Shown: positions 8,878-17,735, counted from the first letter of the stretch. The stretch: DNA of 64,000 nucleotides from Pedobacter nanyangensis (GCF_003313505.1 NZ_QMHO01000013.1:62001-126000), one strand, 5' to 3'. Numbers and translations: made by a program. The notes: generated by a model from the sequence alone, not told the origin.

Positions 8878-9849
8878 ATGCCCGGAATAGATCAAATTAA
8901 GCAGCCTATTGCAGCAGAAATTGATGCCTTTGAGGTGAAATTCAAGGAATCGATGCATAGTAATGCGCCCCTGCTCAATAGAATAACCCACTATATCGTT
9001 AAGCGAAAAGGGAAGCAGATGCGCCCGATGTTCGTGTTTTTTGCGGCCAAGCTTTGTGGCGGCATTGTCGAATCTACGCATAGAGGTGCTGCTTTGGTAG
9101 AGTTGTTGCATACCGCAACCTTGGTGCACGATGATGTGGTGGACAATGCCTACGAGCGTCGCGGTTTCTTTTCCATCAATGCCCTTTGGAAAAACAAGAT
9201 TGCCGTTTTGGTGGGCGATTATCTGCTTTCCAAAGGATTACTGCTTTCGGTAAACAACAATGATTTTCATTTGTTGAAGATTGTATCTGAAGCGGTAGAG
9301 CAGATGAGTGAAGGGGAGTTGCTGCAGATCGAGAAGGTGCGTAGGATGGACATCAGCGAGGAGCTTTACTTTAACGTAATCCGTCAAAAAACGGCTTCGT
9401 TAATTGCTTCGTGCTGCGCATGTGGGGCGGCTTCAAGTGGCGCATCGGATGAAATGATCGAAAAAATGCGGCTATTTGGCGAATTGGTGGGAATTGCCTT
9501 TCAAATTAAAGATGATACCTTTGATTTTGGAACAGACGATGTAGGTAAGCCGTTGGGGATTGATATTAAGGAAAAAAAGGTAACCCTGCCATTGATTTAT
9601 GCGTTAAACCGCGTGGATAAGCCTGAACGCAAGCGCATCATCAATTTGGTGAAAAACCATCACGACGATCCGAAAAAGATCCAACAGATCATTGATTTTG
9701 TAAATGACAATGAAGGCGTACACTACGCCAACCAAAAAATGTTAGCATACCAGAACAAGGCTTTTGAAATTTTGCATTCCTTCCCAGAGGGCGATGCCAG
9801 AACTGGTCTTGAACAATTGGTTAGATATACCACTGAACGTAAGAAATAA
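8878..9849 (+). CDS. ispB: Polyprenyl diphosphate synthase (octaprenyl-type)
   Basis: Trans-prenyltransferase that extends allylic diphosphates with isopentenyl diphosphate, most likely to make the side chain of menaquinone. The first Asp-rich motif is HDDVVDNAYERRG and the second KDDTFDFG, both intact; GKQMRPMFVF near residue 45 is the conserved substrate-binding region. I chose ATG 8878 (MPGIDQIKQPI) over the in-frame TTG at 8857. The length is about 323 residues, normal for the family. It overlaps terC by one base (TAATG), so the two are translationally coupled. Confidence 0.93.
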   Translation: MPGIDQIKQPIAAEIDAFEVKFKESMHSNAPLLNRITHYIVKRKGKQMRPMFVFFAAKLCGGIVESTHRGAALVELLHTATLVHDDVVDNAYERRGFFSINALWKNKIAVLVGDYLLSKGLLLSVNNNDFHLLKIVSEAVEQMSEGELLQIEKVRRMDISEELYFNVIRQKTASLIASCCACGAASSGASDEMIEKMRLFGELVGIAFQIKDDTFDFGTDDVGKPLGIDIKEKKVTLPLIYALNRVDKPERKRIINLVKNHHDDPKKIQQIIDFVNDNEGVHYANQKMLAYQNKAFEILHSFPEGDARTGLEQLVRYTTERKK

Positions 9850-10904
9850 TGTCGCACGAGCTATTGTTTATTGGCGGATTTTTACTCTTTATTGTATTTA
9901 TCCTTGCCCTTGATTTAGGTCTTTTCAGCAGAAGAGAACATGTAGTAAGTTTAAAGCAGGCCGGTATCATGAGCTTTGTGATGGTGGTATTAGCCCTCAG
10001 TTTTTACCTGCTGCTTATTTTAAAAGGCGATTATCTGCATGGCATTGATAGTATGGACAAGCTAGAACAGGTAATTAAGTCCCATAAGCACCCGATAAGC
10101 ATTGTTCCCGGCAATTTCGAAGCCAGTTTACAGCTCTACAAGCAAAACTTAGGGATTGAGTTTTTAACGGGCTACGTAGTTGAATATGCCCTTTCGGTAG
10201 ATAATATCTTCGTGATCGTGCTCATTTTTTCGGCTTTTGCAGTGCCAGAAAAATACTACCACCGTGTACTGTTCTGGGGTATTTTAGGAGCCATCATCAT
10301 GAGGTTTATCTTTATCTTCGTAGGTGCGGCCTTAATTAACCAGTTTGAATGGATTTTATATGTGTTTGGAGCCTTTTTGGTTTTTACGGGTATAAAAATG
10401 TTTTTCTCTAAGGAGGAAGACGATAAAATCGATCCAGAAAACCATCCGGTCGTGAAGTTTGCGTCACGCTTTTTCAAGATCCATCCCAAATATGAAGGCA
10501 AAAAGTTTTTTCACAAAATCAATGGAAAGAAGCTTGTCACTCCTTTGTTCTTGGTACTGCTAATTGTGGAGTTCACCGATTTGATTTTTGCGGTAGACTC
10601 CATCCCGGCAATTTTTGCGGTAACCAAAGATGCCTATATCGTATTTTTCTCTAATATTTTTGCCATTATGGGTTTGCGTTCCATGTTCTTCCTTTTGGTA
10701 AACATTATCCACAAATTCCATTATTTGAAAACTGGTTTGGCGGTTTTGCTAACTTTTATCGGAATAAAAATGCTTGGCCACGGCTACTTAAAGGTATGGG
10801 GCTTCACTACCGAACATTCATTGATTATCATTGTAGGTATTTTGGCACTGAGCATTATTGCTAGTTTAGCATTTCCTAAGAAGAAAGAAGCGCAGAAAGC
10901 GTAA
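9849..10904 (+). CDS. TerC/Alx-family integral membrane protein
   Basis: Multi-spanning inner membrane protein of the TerC family, 351 residues. Relatives export manganese (Alx, MeeF-like) or are linked to tellurite resistance; the function here is inferred. The two hallmark acidic membrane motifs are present: EYALSVDNIFVIVL (about 106-119) and EFTDLIFAVDSIPAIFAV (about 237-254). The first half contains a soluble loop (about 60-100) not seen in the shortest family members. Its ATG overlaps the ispB stop codon by one base. Confidence 0.9.
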   Translation: MSHELLFIGGFLLFIVFILALDLGLFSRREHVVSLKQAGIMSFVMVVLALSFYLLLILKGDYLHGIDSMDKLEQVIKSHKHPISIVPGNFEASLQLYKQNLGIEFLTGYVVEYALSVDNIFVIVLIFSAFAVPEKYYHRVLFWGILGAIIMRFIFIFVGAALINQFEWILYVFGAFLVFTGIKMFFSKEEDDKIDPENHPVVKFASRFFKIHPKYEGKKFFHKINGKKLVTPLFLVLLIVEFTDLIFAVDSIPAIFAVTKDAYIVFFSNIFAIMGLRSMFFLLVNIIHKFHYLKTGLAVLLTFIGIKMLGHGYLKVWGFTTEHSLIIIVGILALSIIASLAFPKKKEAQKA

Positions 10905-10950
10905 CTAAAATGTACTAAGGTGTTTTAGGTGATCATAATAATCTATTAAA

Positions 10951-11514
10951 TCATTTCACCCGTTTCTTATTGTCGCTTACAAAAGCTTCCCAACCGGAAT
11001 AGGTTTTGCTTTTGCCAGAAGTAGCTATTTTTTGAAAAGAATGACAAACCGCTACCGCTAAGCCGTCGGTAGCATCCAAAAACTCAGGAGTTTCATTAAA
11101 ATTGAGCAAGCGTTGCAGCATGGCCGCAACCTGTTCTTTGCTTGCGGTACCTTTGCCCGTAATAGATTGTTTGATTTTCCTTGGGGCATATTCCGTTACC
11201 GAAATATTTCTGGACAAGGCCGCAGCCATGGTTACCCCTTGGGCCCGGCCCAGTTTTAACATAACCTGTACGTTTTTGCCGTAAAAGGGAGCCTCTATGG
11301 CCAAGGCATCAGGTTTATAATTGTCAATAAGGCCAATGGTTTTTTCGAAAATACGCTGAAGCTTTAGGAAATGGTCGTCCAGGTAGTCAAGACGTATAAC
11401 CCCTAGGCTTAGTAGCTCTATTTTACTGCCCTTTTCCAAAATCACTCCGTAGCCCATAATTGCTGTTCCTGGATCTACCCCCAAAATAATACGCTCCTTT
11501 TTTTCAACCAACAT
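10951..11514 (-). CDS. ruvC: Holliday junction resolvase RuvC
   Basis: Endonuclease that resolves Holliday junctions with RuvAB during recombinational repair. The acidic catalytic residues are seen in LGVDPGTAIMGYG (near the N-terminus), AIEAPFYGKN and the C-terminal DATDGLAVAVCH. I place the start at ATG 11514 (MLVEKKERIILGVD); an ATG 72 bases upstream in frame would add a Cys/Lys-rich tail not seen in the family. The resulting 187 residues match RuvC length. It is monocistronic and convergent with terC. Confidence 0.95.
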   Translation of the reverse strand: MLVEKKERIILGVDPGTAIMGYGVILEKGSKIELLSLGVIRLDYLDDHFLKLQRIFEKTIGLIDNYKPDALAIEAPFYGKNVQVMLKLGRAQGVTMAAALSRNISVTEYAPRKIKQSITGKGTASKEQVAAMLQRLLNFNETPEFLDATDGLAVAVCHSFQKIATSGKSKTYSGWEAFVSDNKKRVK

Positions 11515-11733
11515 GGTACAAAAATAGAACTTATTATCCAACCTTTTACATTTAGCCACAGATGGACAGCTTTTGTTCTCTTTCAATCAATCAATCTATA
11601 ATATTTCATTCAATACCGGTTTCAGTAAAGGAAAAAATATCACTTTTTAACTTTTATCTGTGTATCTGTGGCTGTGTTTTTCAAATACGTAATTGGTTTT
11701 TTTCAGTCTCTTTTTCATCTAAAAAATAGCCCG

Positions 11734-12768
11734 ATGATAGACATCAACTCAAGTTTATTAAGCATATTTGCACACACAAAAAGCATTAGTTTGACCTCCC
11801 GTTATAAAAAAATACTATCCAACCTGATCAAAATAGCCGTAGTGGCTCTTGCTTTTTGGTTCATTTATCAAAAAATCACCAATCATAATGATCTAAAGGA
11901 GTTTGTTGCCCTGCTGCGGGATATTCCAGCTTTGCAGATTTATACGGTGCTGGGCTTTGTGTTTTTGCTCATGCTGTTTAACTGGGGCCTGGAGGCTGTA
12001 AAATGGAAGCGCTTAATTGAAAGGGTTGAGCAAATTAGTTTATGGCGAGCTATTGAATCGGTGTTTTGTGGTTTAACATGGGCCGTTTTTACCCCCAACA
12101 GATTGGGCGAATATGGTGGGAGGGTTTTTTTCCTGTCGCCCAAGCGACGTGTAGTAGGCGTGGTGGTTATGACCGTTGGAAACATTGGCCAATTGGTACT
12201 TACCAATGTTTTTGGGGCCATTGCCGCCTGTATTTTTGTATACCGCTTTATTCCGTTGGAACCAATTCTTTTTGCCGCAATTTGTGGGATTTCGTTGGTG
12301 TTTGCCCTGTTTTTCCTGATTTTTTATTTCAACATCAAATGGCTTAACGGACTTTTGCTATCCGTTAAGTTCACTCGCAAATACGCTAAGTTTTATGCCG
12401 TTTTGGGACGTTACCAAAAAAAGGAATTACTTCAGATTTTGTTGTTCTGCCTGGGCAGGTACGCGGTGTTTACCACCCAATATTTGATCATGTTCCTTTG
12501 GCTTATCCCCGAGCTGCACCTGGTAGACGTGCTGATGTTGGTGCCTATCCTGTTTTTTGTACAGTCTACCTTGCCCTCGTTGGATTTATTGGATATTGGA
12601 ATTAGAAGTGTAACGGCCCTGTTTTTCTTTAAATACATTACCCATCAAAATATTGTAGTGGTGGCCTGTATTGCCAGTATTTGGCTCATCAATATTATAA
12701 TTCCTGCTATCTTAGGTTCTTATTTCGTATTTAAACTCAACATCTTTGGAAATACTCGACGCAATTAA
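11734..12768 (+). CDS. Flippase-like membrane protein (YbhN/LPG-synthase TM family)
   Basis: Integral membrane protein of the PF03706 family (lysylphosphatidylglycerol synthase transmembrane region, UPF0104), about 344 residues with seven or eight hydrophobic segments. Some members move lipids or lipid-linked sugars; none of that can be shown here. A typical sequence is GLTWAVFTPNRLGEYGGRVFFL (core TPNRLGEYGGR). The ATG at 11734 (MIDINSS) is preferred to a GTG at 11668. The following glycosyltransferase starts inside its last 23 bases, so the two probably act together in envelope glycolipid assembly. Confidence 0.8.
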   Translation: MIDINSSLLSIFAHTKSISLTSRYKKILSNLIKIAVVALAFWFIYQKITNHNDLKEFVALLRDIPALQIYTVLGFVFLLMLFNWGLEAVKWKRLIERVEQISLWRAIESVFCGLTWAVFTPNRLGEYGGRVFFLSPKRRVVGVVVMTVGNIGQLVLTNVFGAIAACIFVYRFIPLEPILFAAICGISLVFALFFLIFYFNIKWLNGLLLSVKFTRKYAKFYAVLGRYQKKELLQILLFCLGRYAVFTTQYLIMFLWLIPELHLVDVLMLVPILFFVQSTLPSLDLLDIGIRSVTALFFFKYITHQNIVVVACIASIWLINIIIPAILGSYFVFKLNIFGNTRRN

Positions 12769-13882
12769 CTACTTCTCGGCATTTTTAACACTCATTTATG
12801 TATTTGTGGTGGCTACTTTTATTGTAGGGTGGAAAAGAATTAGGCCCTTTCAGAAAAATAAGTCGTTGCCTAAAACTTATGTGTCTATTATTATTGCTGC
12901 CCGTAACGAAGAGGATAAAATTGCCAAAACCATTGATGATGTATTGGCGCAACAGTATCCCAGGGAATTGTTTGAGTTGATTGTAATTGATGACCATTCA
13001 ACCGATCGCACGGCGGAAATTGTTATCAGCTATGCCGCAAATGGCGTAAAGCTGATTAGGCTAAATGAAGATAGGGCTCTTAACTCATACAAGAAAAAGG
13101 CTATCCAAACGGCTATCGACGAGGCAAAGGGCACTTTAATTTTGACTACCGATGCCGATTGCCGAATGGGCTCGCAGTGGTTGCTAACTATTGTAAATTG
13201 TTACGAAACCGAGGGCTACAAAATGATTTCATCGCCAGTGGCTTATTTTGAGGAGAAAACCATTTTCGAAGACTTACAGTCCCTTGAGTTTAGTTACCTC
13301 ATTGGGTTGGGAGCATCAACCATAGGCAACAAAAACCCAAGCACTTGCAACGGGGCCAATTTAGCTTACGAAAAAAAGGCGTTTATTGAAGTTGGAGGCT
13401 TTAAGGGTATCGATGATTTGGCCTCGGGCGACGATGAGCTTTTATTGCATAAAATTGCCGCTATTTACGGAGATAAAATAGGATTCCTTAAAAACAGTGA
13501 TGCTGTGGTTTATACCCATGCCAAACCAACCCTTGCCGAGTTTATTCAGCAACGCAGGCGCTGGGCTTCTAAAAGTACCCGCTATAAAGACAAATCGGTG
13601 ATTATTTTGGGCGTAAGCATTTGGTTGTTTAATGTTAGTATTGTGTTAAATGCTTTACTGGGCATTTTCTTTGCCGCTTCACTTCCATTTTTGGTTTTTC
13701 AATTAGCCGCAAAAATGTTGATTGAGCTCATTTTCCTCGTTCAAATGACCAATTTTTTTAAAAGAAGGGCACTACTTTGGTGGCTGCCTGCACTCAATAT
13801 TTTACATGTCATCTACTTTATTTATATTGGCATAGCTGGAAACTCAGGGAAATATAACTGGAAAGGCCGAATGGTAAAATAA
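12746..13882 (+). CDS. Membrane glycosyltransferase, family 2
   Basis: GT-A fold glycosyltransferase with membrane anchors: one segment near residues 7-27 and three hydrophobic stretches after residue 285. The nucleotide-sugar motifs are VIDDHSTDRT (about 92-101) and TTDADC (about 132-137, DxD). QQRRRWASKS (about 271-280) is the QxxRW motif of processive or membrane-linked GT2 enzymes. The only fitting start is TTG 12746, inside the upstream flippase-like gene. Two bases separate its stop from the ABC permease ATG. Donor and acceptor are unknown; a glycolipid is likely. Confidence 0.85.
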   Translation: MEILDAINYFSAFLTLIYVFVVATFIVGWKRIRPFQKNKSLPKTYVSIIIAARNEEDKIAKTIDDVLAQQYPRELFELIVIDDHSTDRTAEIVISYAANGVKLIRLNEDRALNSYKKKAIQTAIDEAKGTLILTTDADCRMGSQWLLTIVNCYETEGYKMISSPVAYFEEKTIFEDLQSLEFSYLIGLGASTIGNKNPSTCNGANLAYEKKAFIEVGGFKGIDDLASGDDELLLHKIAAIYGDKIGFLKNSDAVVYTHAKPTLAEFIQQRRRWASKSTRYKDKSVIILGVSIWLFNVSIVLNALLGIFFAASLPFLVFQLAAKMLIELIFLVQMTNFFKRRALLWWLPALNILHVIYFIYIGIAGNSGKYNWKGRMVK

Positions 13883-13883
13883 C

Positions 13884-14972
13884 ATGGCAGATACTACTCA
13901 ATCCTCCAAAGTTTGGAAAAAATTTAAGCGTAATAAACTTGCCCTGGCTGGCCTTGTTTTTATTGGTTTAATGATGATGGCTGGCGTTTTGGGCTATCTT
14001 ATTACGCCTGACCAAACACCCTATGCCAATACCATGTACCTGCAGCTCAGCAATAAAAAACCAGGGCGCAGCTTTCAGTTCCTTATCATTAGCCGTAACC
14101 CAAACATTAAGCAGGTAGGTGTTTTTGAAAAAATGCTTTTTGGACAGGAGGCCAATATCAAAAGCATCCCGATCACTTCTTATCGGGTAATAGGCCATAA
14201 AGTTTTGGCCCGTGAGTATATTGGCGATGATGAACAGGCCGAAGAAGAAGCCTACCCGCTTGTTTCGGGCAAAAACACCTATGAAAAAACCTATTATCTG
14301 GGCACCGACATGTATGGGCGGGACTTGTTAAGCCGTTTAATTCTTGGGGTAAGGGTGTCCTTGTCGGTAGGTTTAATGGCCGTGCTCATTTCCATGTTTA
14401 TTGGGGTGGGCTTAGGTGCCGTTGCAGGTTATTTTGGCGGTAAAATAGATGCCTCCATCAGTTGGTTTATGAACGTTATTTGGTCGTTGCCCTCATTGCT
14501 GTTGGTTATTGCCATTTCATTTGCGCTGGGCAAGGGCTTTTGGCAAATTTTTATCGCAGTGGGGCTTTCCACTTGGGTTGATGTAGCCCGCTTGGTGCGC
14601 GGCCAGGTGATGGCCCTAAAGCAGGTTGAGTTTGTAGAGGCTGCTAAGGCGCTAGGTTTTTCCAATGGACGGATCATCGTTAAACATATACTGCCCAACA
14701 TTGCCGGGCCTATTTTGGTGGTGGCCTCGGCTAATTTTGCCTCGGCCATTTTGCTGGAAACCGGGCTAAGCTTTCTAGGTTTCGGTGCGCAACCGCCTAT
14801 GCCAAGCTGGGGTACGATGATTAAGGAGCATTATGGCTACATTATTATGGATGCTGCTTATTTGGCCGTATTGCCGGGTTTGGCCATTATGTTAACGGTG
14901 TATGCCTTCAATTTAGTTGCTATTGGCCTGCGTGATGCTTTTGATGTAAAGAGCCAAAATGCCAGTGTTTAA
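13884..14972 (+). CDS. ABC transporter permease, DppC/OppC type
   Basis: Inner membrane subunit of a peptide/nickel-type ABC importer, 362 residues. The N-terminal OppC_N helix (about 18-38) is followed by an unusually large soluble segment (about 40-140), then the permease core with GTDMYGRDLLSRL and the EAA loop EAAKALGFSNGRIIVKHI. Neither a DppB-type partner, ATPase nor binding protein is nearby; the neighbours are glycosyltransferases. It must pair with subunits encoded elsewhere. Only one base separates it from the GT2 gene, so co-transcription is likely. Confidence 0.9.
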   Translation: MADTTQSSKVWKKFKRNKLALAGLVFIGLMMMAGVLGYLITPDQTPYANTMYLQLSNKKPGRSFQFLIISRNPNIKQVGVFEKMLFGQEANIKSIPITSYRVIGHKVLAREYIGDDEQAEEEAYPLVSGKNTYEKTYYLGTDMYGRDLLSRLILGVRVSLSVGLMAVLISMFIGVGLGAVAGYFGGKIDASISWFMNVIWSLPSLLLVIAISFALGKGFWQIFIAVGLSTWVDVARLVRGQVMALKQVEFVEAAKALGFSNGRIIVKHILPNIAGPILVVASANFASAILLETGLSFLGFGAQPPMPSWGTMIKEHYGYIIMDAAYLAVLPGLAIMLTVYAFNLVAIGLRDAFDVKSQNASV

Positions 14973-15276
14973 AATTTTGGCGCTACCTATGGTTCATGCG
15001 TAGCGAAGAACGCAAAGCAGCTGCGCATAAAATCTTGCAGCTGAACGTAAGTGCTTGCTGTACAATTTGATGTGTTTGCTGTGGCGAAAGGCAGGTCATC
15101 CGTAAGCTGCACAAGGCTAACGGTAATAAACCCGATTGAATGGAAAGCCCGTAAGCGAGTGCCTGCGGAAGGCAGGCAACGAGAGCGGACTTGAAATGAA
15201 AAGCGGGGCTAATTTGGTGATGAGCACTATGCCTGCTTTTCAAAAGACCTTTTTGGCGATATAATTTTCGTCATTA
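14973..15276. repeat. Gene-free stretch with a structured, repeat-like element
   Basis: About 300 bases without a convincing gene. AGCCC (15146-15150) can pair with GGGCT (15206-15210), enclosing a perfect inner hairpin TGCCTGC (15160-15166) / GCAGGCA (15172-15178). The flanks read GATTGAATGGAAAGCCCG and TGAAATGAAAAGCGGGGCT, words I associate with degenerate intergenic repeats in Bacteroidota. The upstream part (15015-15060) contains CAGCTGC/GCAGCTG repeats that could also fold. An 86-codon open frame on the minus strand here looks accidental. Confidence 0.4.
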
Positions 15277-15308
15277 TTGTAAGTAAGCCTCCAGAAGTGT
15301 TATTTTTG
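15277..15308 (+). promoter_or_regulatory. rnhB: Promoter of rnhB
   Basis: TTG (15277-15279), 21 bp, TATTTTTG (15301-15308) is a good Bacteroidota promoter match. The predicted start site falls at or just after the rnhB ATG at 15313, which implies a leaderless or nearly leaderless mRNA. Confidence 0.5.
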
Positions 15309-15312
15309 TAAT

Positions 15313-15939
15313 ATGCTGTTAAACTGCTATCAAATAGAGTTAATTGAAGCTGGCTGCGATGAGGCTGGACGTGGCTGCTTGGCTGGCCCTGTGGTGGCTG
15401 CTGCGGTAATTTTGCCCCGGGATTTTTATTTGGAAGGTTTAACGGATTCGAAGCAGCTAACGCACAAACAGCGTGACGAGCTGCGACCAATTATTGAGGA
15501 AAAAGCCTTGGCATGGGCCGTGGCTATGGTTGATCACGAAGAAATTGACCGTATCAACATTTTAAATGCTTCTTTTTTGGCCATGCACCGTGCCTTGGAC
15601 CAACTTGCCCTTCGTCCAGAGTATTTGGTGATTGATGGTAACCGATTTAAGGCCTACCAAGATGTTAAGCATGCCTGCATTGTAAAAGGCGATGGCAAGT
15701 ACCAGAACATTGCTGCGGCGTCTATTTTGGCAAAAACACACAGAGACGAGTATATGGCGGCATTGGATGCAGATTATCCGCAATATGATTGGAAAAAGAA
15801 TAAAGGTTATCCAACTATTGCGCATCGAAATGCGGTAATCAACATGGGGCCGTCTCCATATCACCGTAAAACATTTAATGTAACCAGCCCACAGCTGACC
15901 ATAGAATTTAAACTTGAAAGTACTTCTGCTGAGCTATAG
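15313..15939 (+). CDS. rnhB: Ribonuclease HII
   Basis: Removes RNA from RNA-DNA hybrids, including single ribonucleotides in DNA. The active-site acids are in GCDEAGRGCLAGPV (about 14-27), VIDGNRF (about 110-116) and KTHRDEYM (about 141-148), and the GRG substrate-recognition motif is intact. The protein has 208 residues, normal for RNase HII. The ATG lies only five bases after the predicted -7 box. Its last 26 bases overlap the next glycosyltransferase. Confidence 0.96.
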   Translation: MLLNCYQIELIEAGCDEAGRGCLAGPVVAAAVILPRDFYLEGLTDSKQLTHKQRDELRPIIEEKALAWAVAMVDHEEIDRINILNASFLAMHRALDQLALRPEYLVIDGNRFKAYQDVKHACIVKGDGKYQNIAAASILAKTHRDEYMAALDADYPQYDWKKNKGYPTIAHRNAVINMGPSPYHRKTFNVTSPQLTIEFKLESTSAEL

Positions 15940-17116
15940 AGTCCCTTTTCCGCCAAATAGCGGCTACCCCATAGTGGTTTATAATACCATTAAAGGACTG
16001 CTGGGCCTTGGCGTGGAACTTACGCTGTTTAGCCTCAACAACTCTAAGCAATATGTGGATGTAGACGATATTTACGATCCTGTTTTCGAGAAAATCAACT
16101 TTCATTCGTTTACCGTTGATATTGAGGTGAACGCCTGGGATGCCTTTGCCAATATCTTTTCCAACCAGTCGTACAATGTTTCCCGTTACCATGATCATGA
16201 TGCGGAAAAGGTATTGGAGAATGTTTTGCGTGAGCAGGAGTTTGATATAATACAGTTTGAGGGGCTTTTTGTGGTGCCTTATTTGGATACGGTGAAAGCC
16301 CATAGCAAGGCGAAACTGGTTTATAGGGCGCACCATATTGAGCACGATGTATGGGGACGTTTGGCACTGGGCGAACGTTTTACGCCCCGACGAACCTATT
16401 TAGAGTTCCTGTCCCGCAGATTAAAGGCTTATGAAACAGAGCAGATCAACCGTTTTCACCAAGTGTTTGCCATTAGTAACCCTGATAGACAAAAGCTGTT
16501 GTTGATGGGCTGCCAAACCAGATTGGATGTTTTTCCGGTAGCTTTAGATTTTGAGAAATATAAAATTGATACCAGTAAAACGAGTTTTCCTACTTTGTTT
16601 CATTTAGGTGCCATGGACTGGCGGCCAAATAAGGAAGGCCTAGAGTGGTTTTTGGACGAGATTTGGCCTGATATTGAAGAGCTGAGTGGCGAGCTGCGAT
16701 TTTATATTGCCGGAAAGAACATGCAGAAGCAGTTTTTTGAATACGACTCAGACAACCTGATTGTGGAAGGCGAAGTTTTTGATGCCGTGGATTTCATTAA
16801 CAGCAAAGCCATCATGATTGTGCCGTTGCTTTCGGGGAGCGGCATGCGGGTGAAAATTATTGAAGGCATGGCTATGCAAAAGTGCATTATTGCCACTACC
16901 ATGGCAGCTGATGGGATTGATTGCAAGCATGGGAGGGATATTCTGATTGCCGATACGGCCGACGAGTTCTATCGTTGCATCCTTAAGTGCATTACGCAAC
17001 CTAATAAATGGCAGGAAATAGGTAAAAATGCCCGAAAAACAGCCGAAAAGCACCATGAAATTAACGTGAACGCTAAACGGATGTTAGCTATTTATCAGGA
17101 GTTAACGGAGCTCTAA
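15914..17116 (+). CDS. Glycosyltransferase, GT4/GT1-like (GT-B fold)
   Basis: Cytoplasmic or peripheral GT-B glycosyltransferase, 400 residues. The N-terminal Gly-rich entry MKVLLLSYRVPFPPNSGYP is typical, and the C-terminal donor-binding region reads SGSGMRVKIIEGMAMQK (about 311-327) with the conserved Glu pair. The start is TTG 15914, inside rnhB; no ATG nearby gives the expected N-terminus. It probably works on envelope or exopolysaccharide precursors with the GT2 and flippase-like genes upstream, although rnhB and a 340-base gap separate them. Donor and acceptor cannot be read from sequence. Confidence 0.88.
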   Translation: MKVLLLSYRVPFPPNSGYPIVVYNTIKGLLGLGVELTLFSLNNSKQYVDVDDIYDPVFEKINFHSFTVDIEVNAWDAFANIFSNQSYNVSRYHDHDAEKVLENVLREQEFDIIQFEGLFVVPYLDTVKAHSKAKLVYRAHHIEHDVWGRLALGERFTPRRTYLEFLSRRLKAYETEQINRFHQVFAISNPDRQKLLLMGCQTRLDVFPVALDFEKYKIDTSKTSFPTLFHLGAMDWRPNKEGLEWFLDEIWPDIEELSGELRFYIAGKNMQKQFFEYDSDNLIVEGEVFDAVDFINSKAIMIVPLLSGSGMRVKIIEGMAMQKCIIATTMAADGIDCKHGRDILIADTADEFYRCILKCITQPNKWQEIGKNARKTAEKHHEINVNAKRMLAIYQELTEL

Positions 17117-17218
17117 ATGCGTACCTTTCTTTTTTGGTCGTTCTTAAATTCATGTCGTTAGGTTTAACTTCGTTGATTTTCGATTCTGCCTGCGGCTGAA
17201 ATGGCGGTAGTTGTAGAA

Positions 17219-17249
17219 GACTTGCGAAGTTCCAAAAACTTCGCAAGTC
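17219..17249. repeat. Perfect 13-bp inverted repeat
   Basis: GACTTGCGAAGTT (17219-17231) and AACTTCGCAAGTC (17237-17249) form a perfect hairpin with a five-base loop between two convergent genes. There is no T-run on either side, so it may be a REP-like element rather than a classical terminator. Confidence 0.6.
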
Positions 17250-17257
17250 GGAGGGAG

Positions 17258-17695
17258 TTACCTGGCAACGTCTTTATGCGTGCTAATTGCAATCCTATTC
17301 CAGCCGTTAATCGCTACAGTTGCCATAATGATCTGTGCAAGGTAGTTTTCCCCAAAAGTATTCACAGCTTTTTCATAAAGCTCGTCGCTAATACCGCCCT
17401 GCTGAATGAGTGTGATTTTTTCGGTAAGTTCCAGTAATATTTTTTCCTCTTGAGTAAACAAGCTTGTTTCACGCCAAGCATTCAATAAAAAGATGCGCTG
17501 TTGAGTTTCGCCAATTTTTAGGGCATCTTTAGTGTGCATGTCTAAGCAAAAAGCACAGCCATTTATTTGTGAAGCCCTGATTTTGATCAGCTCGTAGTGG
17601 GATTTTTGTAATGAGGTGTTTTGCAGGTAGGTCTCTAGTCCAAACATTGCTTTGTAGGCGTTAGGCTCTAGGCTTAATAAATCTATTCTTTTCAT
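17258..17695 (-). CDS. AhpD-like / carboxymuconolactone decarboxylase family protein
   Basis: Small all-helical protein, 145 residues, of the CMD/AhpD superfamily. Many members are thiol-based peroxidases. The redox motif is present as QINGCAFCLDMHTKDA (about 43-58), with the CxxC pair and following His. C-terminal segments GENYLAQIIMATVAINGWNR fit the family. It lies downstream of a Crp/Fnr-type regulator on the same strand, a common pairing in Bacteroidota, and a palindrome with a promoter box is present just upstream. Likely role is peroxide defence or detoxification. Confidence 0.88.
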   Translation of the reverse strand: MKRIDLLSLEPNAYKAMFGLETYLQNTSLQKSHYELIKIRASQINGCAFCLDMHTKDALKIGETQQRIFLLNAWRETSLFTQEEKILLELTEKITLIQQGGISDELYEKAVNTFGENYLAQIIMATVAINGWNRIAISTHKDVAR

Positions 17696-17735
17696 TGTAT
17701 CAAGTGTTAAAAATTATTCTTTTTGATTAACGATA

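Noticed and set aside
11515..11586. N-terminal extension of RuvC from the upstream ATG
   Set aside because: The added 24 residues do not resemble any RuvC N-terminus, and the family starts just before the first catalytic Asp.
15130..15215. RNase P RNA or tmRNA as an explanation for the structured patch before rnhB
   Set aside because: The conserved RNase P P4 words and the tmRNA tag frame with its tRNA-like ends were not found.
14983..15243. An 86-codon open frame on the minus strand in the gap before rnhB
   Set aside because: It runs across the hairpin-rich, repeat-like patch, has no recognisable domain and its composition follows the repeat rather than a protein.
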